Source: Pseudomonadota bacterium
GTDB lineage: Bacteria > Pseudomonadota > Alphaproteobacteria > ATCC43930 > CGMCC-115725
Direction: 5' to 3'
Length of the DNA: 6,867 nucleotides
Assembly (NCBI GenBank): GCA_021790295.1
Contig: JAJYIC010000055.1
Coordinates: 1-6,867, forward strand
This document shows, piece after piece, positions 1 through 5,191 of the stretch. Position 1 is the stretch's first letter, and each line of letters begins with the position of its first letter. The notes beneath the pieces are model-generated. The model was not told where the DNA came from. It worked only from the letters and a program-made list of their open reading frames with translations, and searched no databases. The translations under genes and the position numbers were made by a program.

Positions 1-1
1 G

Positions 2-694
2 GAAGACGGCACGCGCAAAGAGCCGGCCCCGATCAACGCCTTTCACAAGACGCCGACCGCGATCATCGGCCCCGGAGAGACCATGGTTCTGCCCGACGCG
101 CCGGCGACGATCTTCGAAGGCGAGGCCGAACTCGGAGTCGTCATCGGCAAAAGGGCAACCCGGCTCAGCGCCGGCGAGGCGATGGCCGCCGTCTTCGGTT
201 ACGTCAATTTCATCGACGGTTCCGCGCGCGGCCTGCCTCCCGCCAACAACGTCTTTTTCCAGATGAAATCGCGCGACACCTTCGCGCCCATCGGGCCTTA
301 CCTCGTCACCGCCGACGAGATCCCCGATCCGCACCACCTGCAGATCCGGCTTTTCAACAACGGCGTCTTGACCCAGAACTTCAACACCAGCGACATGGCG
401 CACAAGATCCCGCGTTGCCTCGAATGGATCACGTCGGTGCACACGCTCGAACCGGGCGACATCGTCGCCAGCGGCACCAACCACCGTGGATTGAACCCGT
501 TTATGGACGGCGACCGGATCGAACTCGAAATCGAGCGCTGCGGCCGGCTTTCCTTTACCGTCAAGGACGAGCTGAAACGCGTCTGGGCGCGGGTCACGCG
601 GCGCGAGATGCACGAAAGGGCGGAAAAGAAGACCCCGGGCGCCTATCCCGACACGACGCCGCAGCTTTCCGGAAAATACGCGCCGCAGCATTGA
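2..694 (+). CDS. Fumarylacetoacetate hydrolase (FAH) family protein, 5' end missing
   Basis: The reading frame is open from base 2 and ends at TGA 692-694, giving 230 visible residues; the start lies outside the window. The ATG at 83 is not the start, because the codons before it already read as FAH domain sequence (PINAFHKTPTAIIGPGE). In window numbering, the metal-binding acidic residues appear as E41 and E43 (EGEAELGVVIGK) and D72 (NFIDGSARG). The family block MKSRDTFAPIGP follows, and GDIVASGTNHRGLNPF lies towards the C-terminus where most members have GDIV.TGTP.G. Family members are divalent-metal-dependent cytoplasmic enzymes that hydrolyse C-C bonds, decarboxylate or tautomerise 2-oxo/enol acids in aromatic or amino-acid breakdown. 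The exact substrate cannot be told. The GTNHRG variant and the tail ending in TTPQLSGKYAP mark a subgroup that I recall as common in Rhizobiales and Burkholderiales, usually annotated only to family. The gene lies 82 bases before the aminotransferase on the same strand, so cotranscription is possible. Family assignment is firm; function is not. Confidence 0.93.
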   Translation, partial: EDGTRKEPAPINAFHKTPTAIIGPGETMVLPDAPATIFEGEAELGVVIGKRATRLSAGEAMAAVFGYVNFIDGSARGLPPANNVFFQMKSRDTFAPIGPYLVTADEIPDPHHLQIRLFNNGVLTQNFNTSDMAHKIPRCLEWITSVHTLEPGDIVASGTNHRGLNPFMDGDRIELEIERCGRLSFTVKDELKRVWARVTRREMHERAEKKTPGAYPDTTPQLSGKYAPQH

Positions 695-709
695 GCCTTT
701 GCACCCCTC

Positions 710-741
710 CCTCTTCCTTCCTCGCAGAGGGAAGGAAGAGG
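710..741. repeat. Perfect 12-bp inverted repeat with 8-base loop (intergenic hairpin)
   Basis: Arms 710-721 (cctcttccttcc) and 730-741 (ggaaggaagagg) are exact reverse complements around an 8-base loop, tcgcagag. The hairpin lies in the 82-base gap between the FAH-family gene and the aminotransferase. No T-run follows it, so it is not a canonical intrinsic terminator. It could be an mRNA-stabilising or attenuating stem, or a copy of a dispersed palindromic intergenic repeat of the kind common in alphaproteobacteria. No second copy is visible in this window. Confidence 0.8.
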
Positions 742-759
742 CCGCGGCGCATCCTTTTC

Positions 760-766
760 AGAAGGA
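760..766 (+). promoter_or_regulatory. Ribosome binding site for the class I/II aminotransferase
   Basis: AGAAGGA lies 10 bases before the ATG at 777. This decides the start against the in-frame upstream ATG at 699. That codon would add 26 low-complexity residues encoded by the 710-741 hairpin and would begin five bases after the previous stop with no Shine-Dalgarno sequence. Confidence 0.65.
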
Positions 767-776
767 TCGATCGACG

Positions 777-2018
777 ATGACGGGTTCGCATTTCTCCTTG
801 GCGCAACTTTTTGCCGACGGATTGCCGGCGCCGGCTCCGCGCTGGACCGGTTTTGCCAAATACAATTTCATCGGCGGCCATAACGCGCCCGAACGCATCC
901 CGAGCGAAGGGCTTGCGGCGGCCGCGGGGGCCGCGTTGAGGCGCGAGGGCGCCTCCCTTGCCCTTTATCACGCCAACGGTCCCCAAGGGCTCCTTGCCTT
1001 GCGCGAGGTCGTCGCAAGCAAACTCGGCGCTCGCGGGATCAAGGCGGATGCGGATGAGGTGTTGATCACCTCTGGTTCGGGCCAAGGGATCGACCTCGTC
1101 AACCGGCTTTTCCTCAACCGCGGCGACAGCATCATCATCGAAGAATTCACTTATGCCGGCGCCTTGACAAAACTCGCGCGCCTCGGGGTCAAGGCGATCG
1201 GCGCTCCGCTCGATAGCGAAGGGCTCGAGATCGAGCCTCTTGCCCGAATCCTCGCCAACCTCAAACGCGAGGGCGTCACCCCCAAATTCATCTATACCAT
1301 CCCGACGATCCAGAACCCGACCGGTTCGATCCTTCCGCGGCAAAGGCGGGAGGCGCTTCTTGCCCTCTCGCGCGAATACGGCGTCCTCCTTTTCGAGGAT
1401 GAATGCTATGCCGACCTCACCTTCGAAGAAGGGGCGCCCAGCGCGCTTTACGCACTCGACAAAAGCCGCGTCGTCCATATCGGATCCTTTTCGAAGACCC
1501 TCTCCCCGGCTTTGCGGCTTGGCTACATCGTCGCCGAGTGGGAGGTCTTGAGCCGCCTCATCGCCTTGAAACGGGAAACGGACAGCGGCACCGGCGCCAT
1601 CGACCAGATGGCGGCGGCGGAATATCTGGGGCGGAACTTCGACGCTCACGTCAAAGGACTGACGGGGGCATTGCGCGACAAGCTCGCAACGATGGAAGAG
1701 GCCGTGGCGCGCGAATTCGGCAGCGCGGTCGAGATGTGGCGCCCCAAAGGCGGGATATTTCTGTGGCTCAAATTCCCCGACGGTTTCGATGTGCGCCGCC
1801 TTCAAGGCCCGGCCGAGAAGAGGGGGATCGTCTTCAACCCCGGGCCCGAGTGGGCGGCCGCAGGGGAAGCGGCGAAATCCTATATGCGGCTTTGCTTTGC
1901 CTACCCTTCGGAGGAGGAGATCCGGGAAGGGGTTGCGGCTCTGGCCGAAGTCTCGTTCGCAGAAACCGGGATCCCTCAGCTCAGCGCCAATATCGGCCGC
2001 GCCGGCCGCTCCCTCTGA
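777..2018 (+). CDS. PLP-dependent aminotransferase, class I/II (fold type I)
   Basis: The protein has 413 residues from the chosen ATG. It should transfer the amino group from an amino acid to a 2-oxo acid in the cytoplasm, using pyridoxal phosphate. Visible landmarks run in family order: YHANGPQGLLALREVV (64-79), the cofactor-phosphate turn ITSGSGQGIDLV (97-108), QNPTG (179-183), DECY with D208 expected to contact the pyridine nitrogen, the Schiff-base lysine K240 in GSFSKTLSPALRLGY, and R371 in MRLCFAYP expected to bind the substrate carboxylate. The length and the SFSKTLSPALRLGY context resemble the group containing LysN/2-aminoadipate, aromatic and valine-pyruvate type transaminases, and the aminotransferase half of MocR regulators. 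There is no N-terminal helix-turn-helix, so this is a stand-alone enzyme and not a MocR regulator. All catalytic residues are intact. It follows the FAH-family gene and converges with the class IV aminotransferase. Substrate is unresolved. Confidence 0.93.
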   Translation: MTGSHFSLAQLFADGLPAPAPRWTGFAKYNFIGGHNAPERIPSEGLAAAAGAALRREGASLALYHANGPQGLLALREVVASKLGARGIKADADEVLITSGSGQGIDLVNRLFLNRGDSIIIEEFTYAGALTKLARLGVKAIGAPLDSEGLEIEPLARILANLKREGVTPKFIYTIPTIQNPTGSILPRQRREALLALSREYGVLLFEDECYADLTFEEGAPSALYALDKSRVVHIGSFSKTLSPALRLGYIVAEWEVLSRLIALKRETDSGTGAIDQMAAAEYLGRNFDAHVKGLTGALRDKLATMEEAVAREFGSAVEMWRPKGGIFLWLKFPDGFDVRRLQGPAEKRGIVFNPGPEWAAAGEAAKSYMRLCFAYPSEEEIREGVAALAEVSFAETGIPQLSANIGRAGRSL

Positions 2019-2066
2019 AAAGCCGCGGGCAGAGACCCGGTGGCGGGAAGGGCGCCTCCTGCGGCG

Positions 2067-2082
2067 GCCGGCTTCGGCCGGC
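2067..2082 (+). terminator. UUCG-tetraloop hairpin between convergent genes, possible terminator
   Basis: Arms 2067-2072 and 2077-2082 (gccggc each, self-complementary) enclose a ttcg loop. Read on the forward strand this gives the very stable C(UUCG)G tetraloop. It lies 48 bases after the stop of the forward aminotransferase and overlaps the last base of the reverse-strand class IV aminotransferase stop codon (TAG, complement of 2082-2084). No T-run follows on the forward side (taaagccg), so termination is an inference from position and stem stability. Confidence 0.45.
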
Positions 2083-3002
2083 TAAAGCCGCTTCAGATAT
2101 TGCCCGACGAAGTCGCAGCCGACCATTTCCGCGAAGGCGCGCATCAGCTTTTGCGTCACCGGGCCCGGCACGCTCGCGGCCTTGAAACGGCGCCCGTTGA
2201 GGGTTTTGACGCCGCAGATGCAAAGGCTCGTCGAAGTGAGAAAGCATTCGTCGGCAGTAAAGGCGTCGTAAAGATCGATGTCTTTTTCGGCGCAAGGGAT
2301 GCCGAGCCCGCCCGCCAGTTCGATCACCGCCTGCCGGCTCACTCCCGGCAGGACATAGCGTTCGCGGGGGGTGAGAAGGGCGCCATCGCTGAGGAGAAAG
2401 ATGTTGGCGCCCGCCCCTTCGGAGAGATTTCCGTTCTCGTCGAGGAGCACGGCCCAAGCCTCGGGGTTCTGCGCCTTCACTTCGCGTTCGGCAAGGATGA
2501 GGTTGAGGTATTGATGCATCTTGGCGCGCGGAGAAAGGGCGGAAGGCGAGGTGCGCCGGATCGAAGGGACGATGACCTCGATGCCGTCACGGAACAAAGG
2601 GGCGCGTTCGGCAAAGGGAAGGGGAGAACATTCGAGGATGATATTGGGCCCGTAATGATCCCAGTTGTCGCCATCGACCCTTTTGACGCCGCGGCTCACA
2701 CGCTGGGCGAGCCAATAATCATCGTCGGGCCCCAAAAGATGGCGGTTGCGGTCGAGAACCTCTTCGCTGAGCCGCACCATCTCGCTTTCGCCGATGCCGG
2801 GGTCGATGTCGACATAAGCGAGCGAACGGTAGAGACGGGCGAGGTGGGAGGAGAGGCGAAAGGCTTTGCCGTTAAAGCTTCGGGTCATGTCGAAGACCCC
2901 GTCGCCGCGCAAAAAGCTCTGATCCCGGAAGGGGACGCGCACCGCGCTTTCGCGCATGAATTTGCCGTTGAACCAGGCCACCCGTTCGTTTTCGAGAGAC
3001 AT
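2082..3002 (-). CDS. PLP-dependent aminotransferase, class IV (fold type IV, BCAT/D-amino-acid transaminase superfamily)
   Basis: This is a 306-residue protein, a usual length for the family. It has the N-terminal block FRDQSFLRGDGVFDMTRSFNG (25-45). The expected Schiff-base lysine is K161 in SPRAKMHQYLN, followed by LSEGAGANIFLL with E195 at the position contacting the pyridine nitrogen. A typical YVLPGVSRQAVIELA segment (216-230) and a phosphate-binding TSTS (257-260) in FLTSTSLCICGVKTLNGR complete it. The superfamily contains branched-chain aminotransferase, D-amino-acid transaminase and 4-amino-4-deoxychorismate lyase. The TRSFNG and TSTSLCICGV signatures fit a generic class IV group better than IlvE, where the phosphate motif usually reads TGTA. 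I therefore give no gene symbol. The start is supported by AGGAGA eight bases upstream. It is the last gene of a probable three-gene reverse-strand unit, 67 bases after the HMG-CoA lyase-like gene, which makes a shared amino/2-oxo acid pathway plausible. Confidence 0.92.
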   Translation of the reverse strand: MSLENERVAWFNGKFMRESAVRVPFRDQSFLRGDGVFDMTRSFNGKAFRLSSHLARLYRSLAYVDIDPGIGESEMVRLSEEVLDRNRHLLGPDDDYWLAQRVSRGVKRVDGDNWDHYGPNIILECSPLPFAERAPLFRDGIEVIVPSIRRTSPSALSPRAKMHQYLNLILAEREVKAQNPEAWAVLLDENGNLSEGAGANIFLLSDGALLTPRERYVLPGVSRQAVIELAGGLGIPCAEKDIDLYDAFTADECFLTSTSLCICGVKTLNGRRFKAASVPGPVTQKLMRAFAEMVGCDFVGQYLKRL

Positions 3003-3010
3003 GCGAGAAC

Positions 3011-3016
3011 TCTCCT
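3011..3016 (-). promoter_or_regulatory. Ribosome binding site for the class IV aminotransferase
   Basis: On the reverse strand AGGAGA lies eight bases before the ATG (complement of 3000-3002) and supports that start. The rest of the 67-base gap up to the lyase-like stop holds only a weak stem, ccctcg at 3027-3032 with cgaggg at 3044-3049, and no clear promoter. Confidence 0.6.
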
Positions 3017-3069
3017 CTCTCTATTTCCCTCGCGGCGAGAAAACGAGGGCGGGCGTCGGGCGCTCTCCC

Positions 3070-4014
3070 TTACTCCTTGTGGGAAGCCGCAACTCGCGCG
3101 CTGAAATTCCTGGGGATCCCGGACCTTGCGAGGGCGCCCCGGAGCGCCACCCGCGGCAGGTTTGCGGCAAGGATTTCGCGCACTTCTAAAAGCCGCCCGA
3201 GATCGATCCCGGTTTCGAGACCCATCGCCTCGAGCATAAAGGCGAGATCCTCGCTGACGATATTGCCGTTGGCGCCTTGCGCTGCAGGCCCGCCGCCGAG
3301 GCCGCCGATCGAGGCGTCGAAGGCGCGCGCTCCGGCGCCGAGGGCGGCGAGAACATTGGCAAGGCCGAGCCCCAGCCCATCGTGGAAATGGCCGCGGACG
3401 GGGATCGGATTGACATCGGCCATGACGCGGTGAAAGAGGCGATCGACCGCGGCCGGATTTCCGTAACCGGCGGTGTCGGCGAGCATGATTTCAGAGGCCC
3501 CGGCCTCGGCGGCTGCGAGCGCGATTCGCCGCACCCGGTCCTCTTCGACCGCGCCTTCGAGAGGGCAGCCGAAGGCGGTTGCGAGAGTGCAAGCGATCCG
3601 CGGCCGGCGGTCCGCCGGCAGGTTGCGGCAGCGGGAGACGACGCGGTGCAACTCTTCGACCGATTCTTCGATGCTTCGCCGCAGGGTTGCCCGGTTGTAG
3701 GAGTCGCTGACGCAAAGCACGAAATTCATCGCCCGGGCGCCAAGCGCAAGGCCCTTCTCGGCGCCTTTGAGGTTGGGGATAAGGACGCTCGCTTTGAGCT
3801 CTTTGAGCCCTCGGCTGCGGCGCAAAACCGCATCGGTATCGGCAAGTTGCGGCGACAGCTTCGCGGGCACAAAAGAGCCGATCTCGACCTCGCGCACCCC
3901 GGCCTCGTATTCGGCTTCGAGCCAGGCGAGTTTCGCCGCGGTCGGCAGAATTTCCTTGCGGCCTTGCAACCCGTCGTGCAGGCCGACCTCGCGGACAAAG
4001 GCCCGTTCTTTCAT
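3070..4014 (-). CDS. HMG-CoA lyase-like DRE-TIM metallolyase lacking two classical catalytic residues
   Basis: The protein has 314 residues from the ATG with the best ribosome site; the frame stays open upstream but that part has no family sequence. It shows the HMGL-like TIM-barrel order: EVGLHDGLQ (9-17), VEIGSFVPAKLSPQLAD (44-59 region), LIPNLKGAEKGL (78-89), TAFGCPLEGAV (146-155 region), LADTAGYGNP (178-187), GHFHDGLGLGLANVLAALG (208-226), FDASIGGLGGGP (232-243) and GANGN (247-251). Metal-site residues are kept: D14, H209, H211 and N251. HMG-CoA lyase cleaves HMG-CoA to acetyl-CoA and acetoacetate in leucine breakdown. However, the catalytic arginine before the Asp (human R41) is H13 here, and the mobile-loop cysteine (human C266, GLGGCP) is G242. 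Classical lyase activity is therefore doubtful; it may cleave another 3-hydroxyacyl substrate or be inactive. It lies between the transporter and the class IV aminotransferase on the same strand. Family is firm; reaction is open. Confidence 0.88.
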   Translation of the reverse strand: MKERAFVREVGLHDGLQGRKEILPTAAKLAWLEAEYEAGVREVEIGSFVPAKLSPQLADTDAVLRRSRGLKELKASVLIPNLKGAEKGLALGARAMNFVLCVSDSYNRATLRRSIEESVEELHRVVSRCRNLPADRRPRIACTLATAFGCPLEGAVEEDRVRRIALAAAEAGASEIMLADTAGYGNPAAVDRLFHRVMADVNPIPVRGHFHDGLGLGLANVLAALGAGARAFDASIGGLGGGPAAQGANGNIVSEDLAFMLEAMGLETGIDLGRLLEVREILAANLPRVALRGALARSGIPRNFSARVAASHKE

Positions 4015-4017
4015 CGG

Positions 4018-4025
4018 CTCCTCCC
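4018..4025 (-). promoter_or_regulatory. Strong Shine-Dalgarno site for the HMG-CoA lyase-like gene
   Basis: On the reverse strand GGGAGGAG ends three bases before the ATG at 4014, with its GGAGG core about five bases away. It decides the start: the open frame runs back to 4200, but that stretch lies over the end of the transporter gene in another frame and encodes arginine/serine-rich sequence unlike the family. Confidence 0.7.
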
Positions 4026-4045
4026 GGCTCTTTTCAGGGCCGGGA
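4022..4045 (-). repeat. 7-bp inverted repeat overlapping the lyase-like ribosome binding site
   Basis: Arms 4022-4028 (tcccggc) and 4039-4045 (gccggga) pair perfectly around a 10-base loop. In the reverse-strand transcript one arm contains the GGGA of the Shine-Dalgarno site, so folding could partly hide it. A 7-bp stem in GC-rich sequence may be chance. Apart from this stem I see nothing in the 115-base gap 4015-4129 between the transporter stop and the lyase-like start. Confidence 0.4.
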
Positions 4046-4129
4046 ACGACCCTATCCCCCGCCGCCGCACCCCCGCAACCGGCGAAGGCGGAGGATCTGG
4101 TCTGCGCCTTTCGCCTCTCGCGCCTGCTT

Positions 4130-5056
4130 TCAAACGACATGTTCGGGGGTGAAGAGGCAAGCCTCTTCGGTATCGGCGAGTTCGATCTGGATCGTCGCAT
4201 GGGCGATGCCGAAGCGCTCGTGGAGTTCTTTTGCGGCTGCGCCGAGAAACGCGTCGCCCGGATGCCCGCCCGGCATCACGAGATGGCAGGTGAGCGCGGT
4301 TTCGGTCGTGCTCATCCCCCAGATGTGGAGATCGTGGACGGCTGCGACCCCGGGCAAGGCGGCAAGAGCCGCGCGCACGACCTCGGCGTCCACCCCTTCC
4401 GGCACGGCTGCGAGGGCAAGGCCGAGAGCGCTTTTGAAAAGGCCCCAGGTGCCGAAAACGATGACCGAAGAGACGACGAGGCTGGTCGCCGGGTCGAGCC
4501 AAAACCAATGGCTGAACCGAATCGCGATCCCGGCCAAGGCCACCCCGAAAGTCACCAAAGTGTCGGCAGCCATATGGAAAAATGCGCTTTTGCGATTGAG
4601 GTCGCGGCTGCGGCCTTTGGCGAAAAGAAGAGCCGTCGCGCCGTTGACGAGGATCCCAGTGGCCGCGGTCGCGATGAGGAGGGCGCTGTTGACGGGCACC
4701 GGATGCAAAAGCCGTGTCACCGCCTCCCAGCCGAGAGCGCCGGTGACGAGAAGCAGGATGATCGCGTTGGCGAGAGCGGCAAGGATCGTGCTGCTGCGCA
4801 GGCCGTAGGTGAAGCGGCCGCTCGGCTGCCGCCGGGCGAGCACGGCGGCGCCCCAGGCAAGAGAAAGCGCGAGGACGTCGCCGAGATTGTGACCGGCATC
4901 GGCGAGAAGAGCAAGCGAGCCGGCAAGAAAGCCGAACCCCGCTTCGGCCACGACAAAGGCGAGGTTGAAAGCGATGCCGATGAGATAGGCGCGCGCATAA
5001 AGGAGGGGCTCCCCTTTTTGCGCCGCCAAAGGCTTTTCAAAGCCAGCGTTTTCCAT
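4130..5056 (-). CDS. Cation diffusion facilitator (CDF) family metal efflux transporter
   Basis: The protein has 308 residues. Six hydrophobic segments are visible at about 23-45, 47-72, 88-112, 122-146, 162-180 and 186-208, followed by a soluble C-terminal domain. The paired metal-binding motifs of the family are present: H56-x3-D60 in LADAGHNLGD (segment 2) and H161-x3-D165 in FFHMAADTLV (segment 5). This His-Asp arrangement is typical of Zn-exporting CDFs such as ZitB and CzcD. The cytoplasmic domain carries VHDLHIWGMSTTETALTCHLV (240-260) and HATIQIE (286-292), the usual ferredoxin-like regulatory fold. No histidine-rich loop lies between segments 4 and 5. It should sit in the inner membrane and export Zn2+ or a similar divalent cation by proton antiport. 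The ATG at 5056 has a modest GAGGG upstream; the open frame beyond it runs antisense through the thiolase and is not coding. It is the first gene of the reverse-strand set, divergent from the thiolase. Metal specificity is inferred from the motif only. Confidence 0.94.
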   Translation of the reverse strand: MENAGFEKPLAAQKGEPLLYARAYLIGIAFNLAFVVAEAGFGFLAGSLALLADAGHNLGDVLALSLAWGAAVLARRQPSGRFTYGLRSSTILAALANAIILLLVTGALGWEAVTRLLHPVPVNSALLIATAATGILVNGATALLFAKGRSRDLNRKSAFFHMAADTLVTFGVALAGIAIRFSHWFWLDPATSLVVSSVIVFGTWGLFKSALGLALAAVPEGVDAEVVRAALAALPGVAAVHDLHIWGMSTTETALTCHLVMPGGHPGDAFLGAAAKELHERFGIAHATIQIELADTEEACLFTPEHVV

Positions 5057-5085
5057 CGCCGCCCTCGCCCGATCAATACCGCGGA

Positions 5086-5132
5086 AAGGGCTTCTTTTCC
5101 AAGAGAGGAGAGGCGCATCGAGAAGAGCCCTT
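5086..5132. repeat. 13-bp imperfect inverted repeat in the divergent promoter region
   Basis: The left arm is 5086-5099 (aagggcttcttttc) and the right arm 5120-5132 (gagaagagccctt). They pair at 12 of 13 positions once t5093 is bulged, with one T/G mismatch, and a 20-base spacer. The right arm overlaps the first two bases of TTGACA. It may be a regulator binding site or a leader hairpin. No regulator gene is in the window. Confidence 0.5.
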
Positions 5133-5178
5133 GACAGCGCTCCCGCCTCTGCGCGGAGATGAGCGTAAGCGGCGCTCC

Positions 5179-5184
5179 AGGAGG
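5179..5184 (+). promoter_or_regulatory. Consensus Shine-Dalgarno site for the thiolase
   Basis: AGGAGG lies seven bases before the ATG at 5192 and settles that start. The in-frame ATG at 5159, 33 bases upstream, has no comparable site and would add 11 residues absent from thiolases. Confidence 0.8.
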
Positions 5185-5191
5185 ATCCCCC

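Larger units (their letters stand above)
5057..5191. promoter_or_regulatory. Divergent intergenic region (transporter / thiolase) with candidate promoter
   Basis: These 135 bases separate the two divergent starts and should hold both promoters. For the thiolase direction a perfect TTGACA lies at 5131-5136, preceded by CC so that it also fits the alphaproteobacterial CTTGAC. The sequence 16-18 bases further on (about gcgcggagat) is a poor -10. For the transporter direction the best I see is TTGGAA (complement of 5097-5102) followed after 18 bases by TATTGA, which is weak. Transcription start sites cannot be fixed from this. Confidence 0.4.

Noticed and set aside
83..85. ATG at 83 as the start of the FAH-family gene
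   Set aside because: In-frame sequence before it is already FAH-like and open to the window edge.
594..1805. 403-residue open frame on the reverse strand
   Set aside because: It is antisense to the class I/II aminotransferase, whose catalytic motifs are complete. The frame encodes charged, low-complexity sequence without family motifs, as expected of a GC-rich shadow frame.
3027..3049. ccctcg/cgaggg stem between the lyase-like and class IV aminotransferase genes
   Set aside because: It is only six base pairs with an 11-base loop and a competing inner pairing, too weak to call a terminator or operator.
2040..3104. 354-residue open frame on the forward strand
   Set aside because: It mirrors the class IV aminotransferase on the other strand and shows no recognisable domain.
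4015..4200. N-terminal extension of the lyase-like frame back to 4200
   Set aside because: It overlaps the transporter C-terminus in another frame, has arginine/serine-rich content and lies upstream of a strong ribosome site for the ATG at 4014.
3767..5134. 455-residue open frame on the forward strand
   Set aside because: It is antisense to the lyase-like and transporter genes, spans their boundary and lacks any domain signature.
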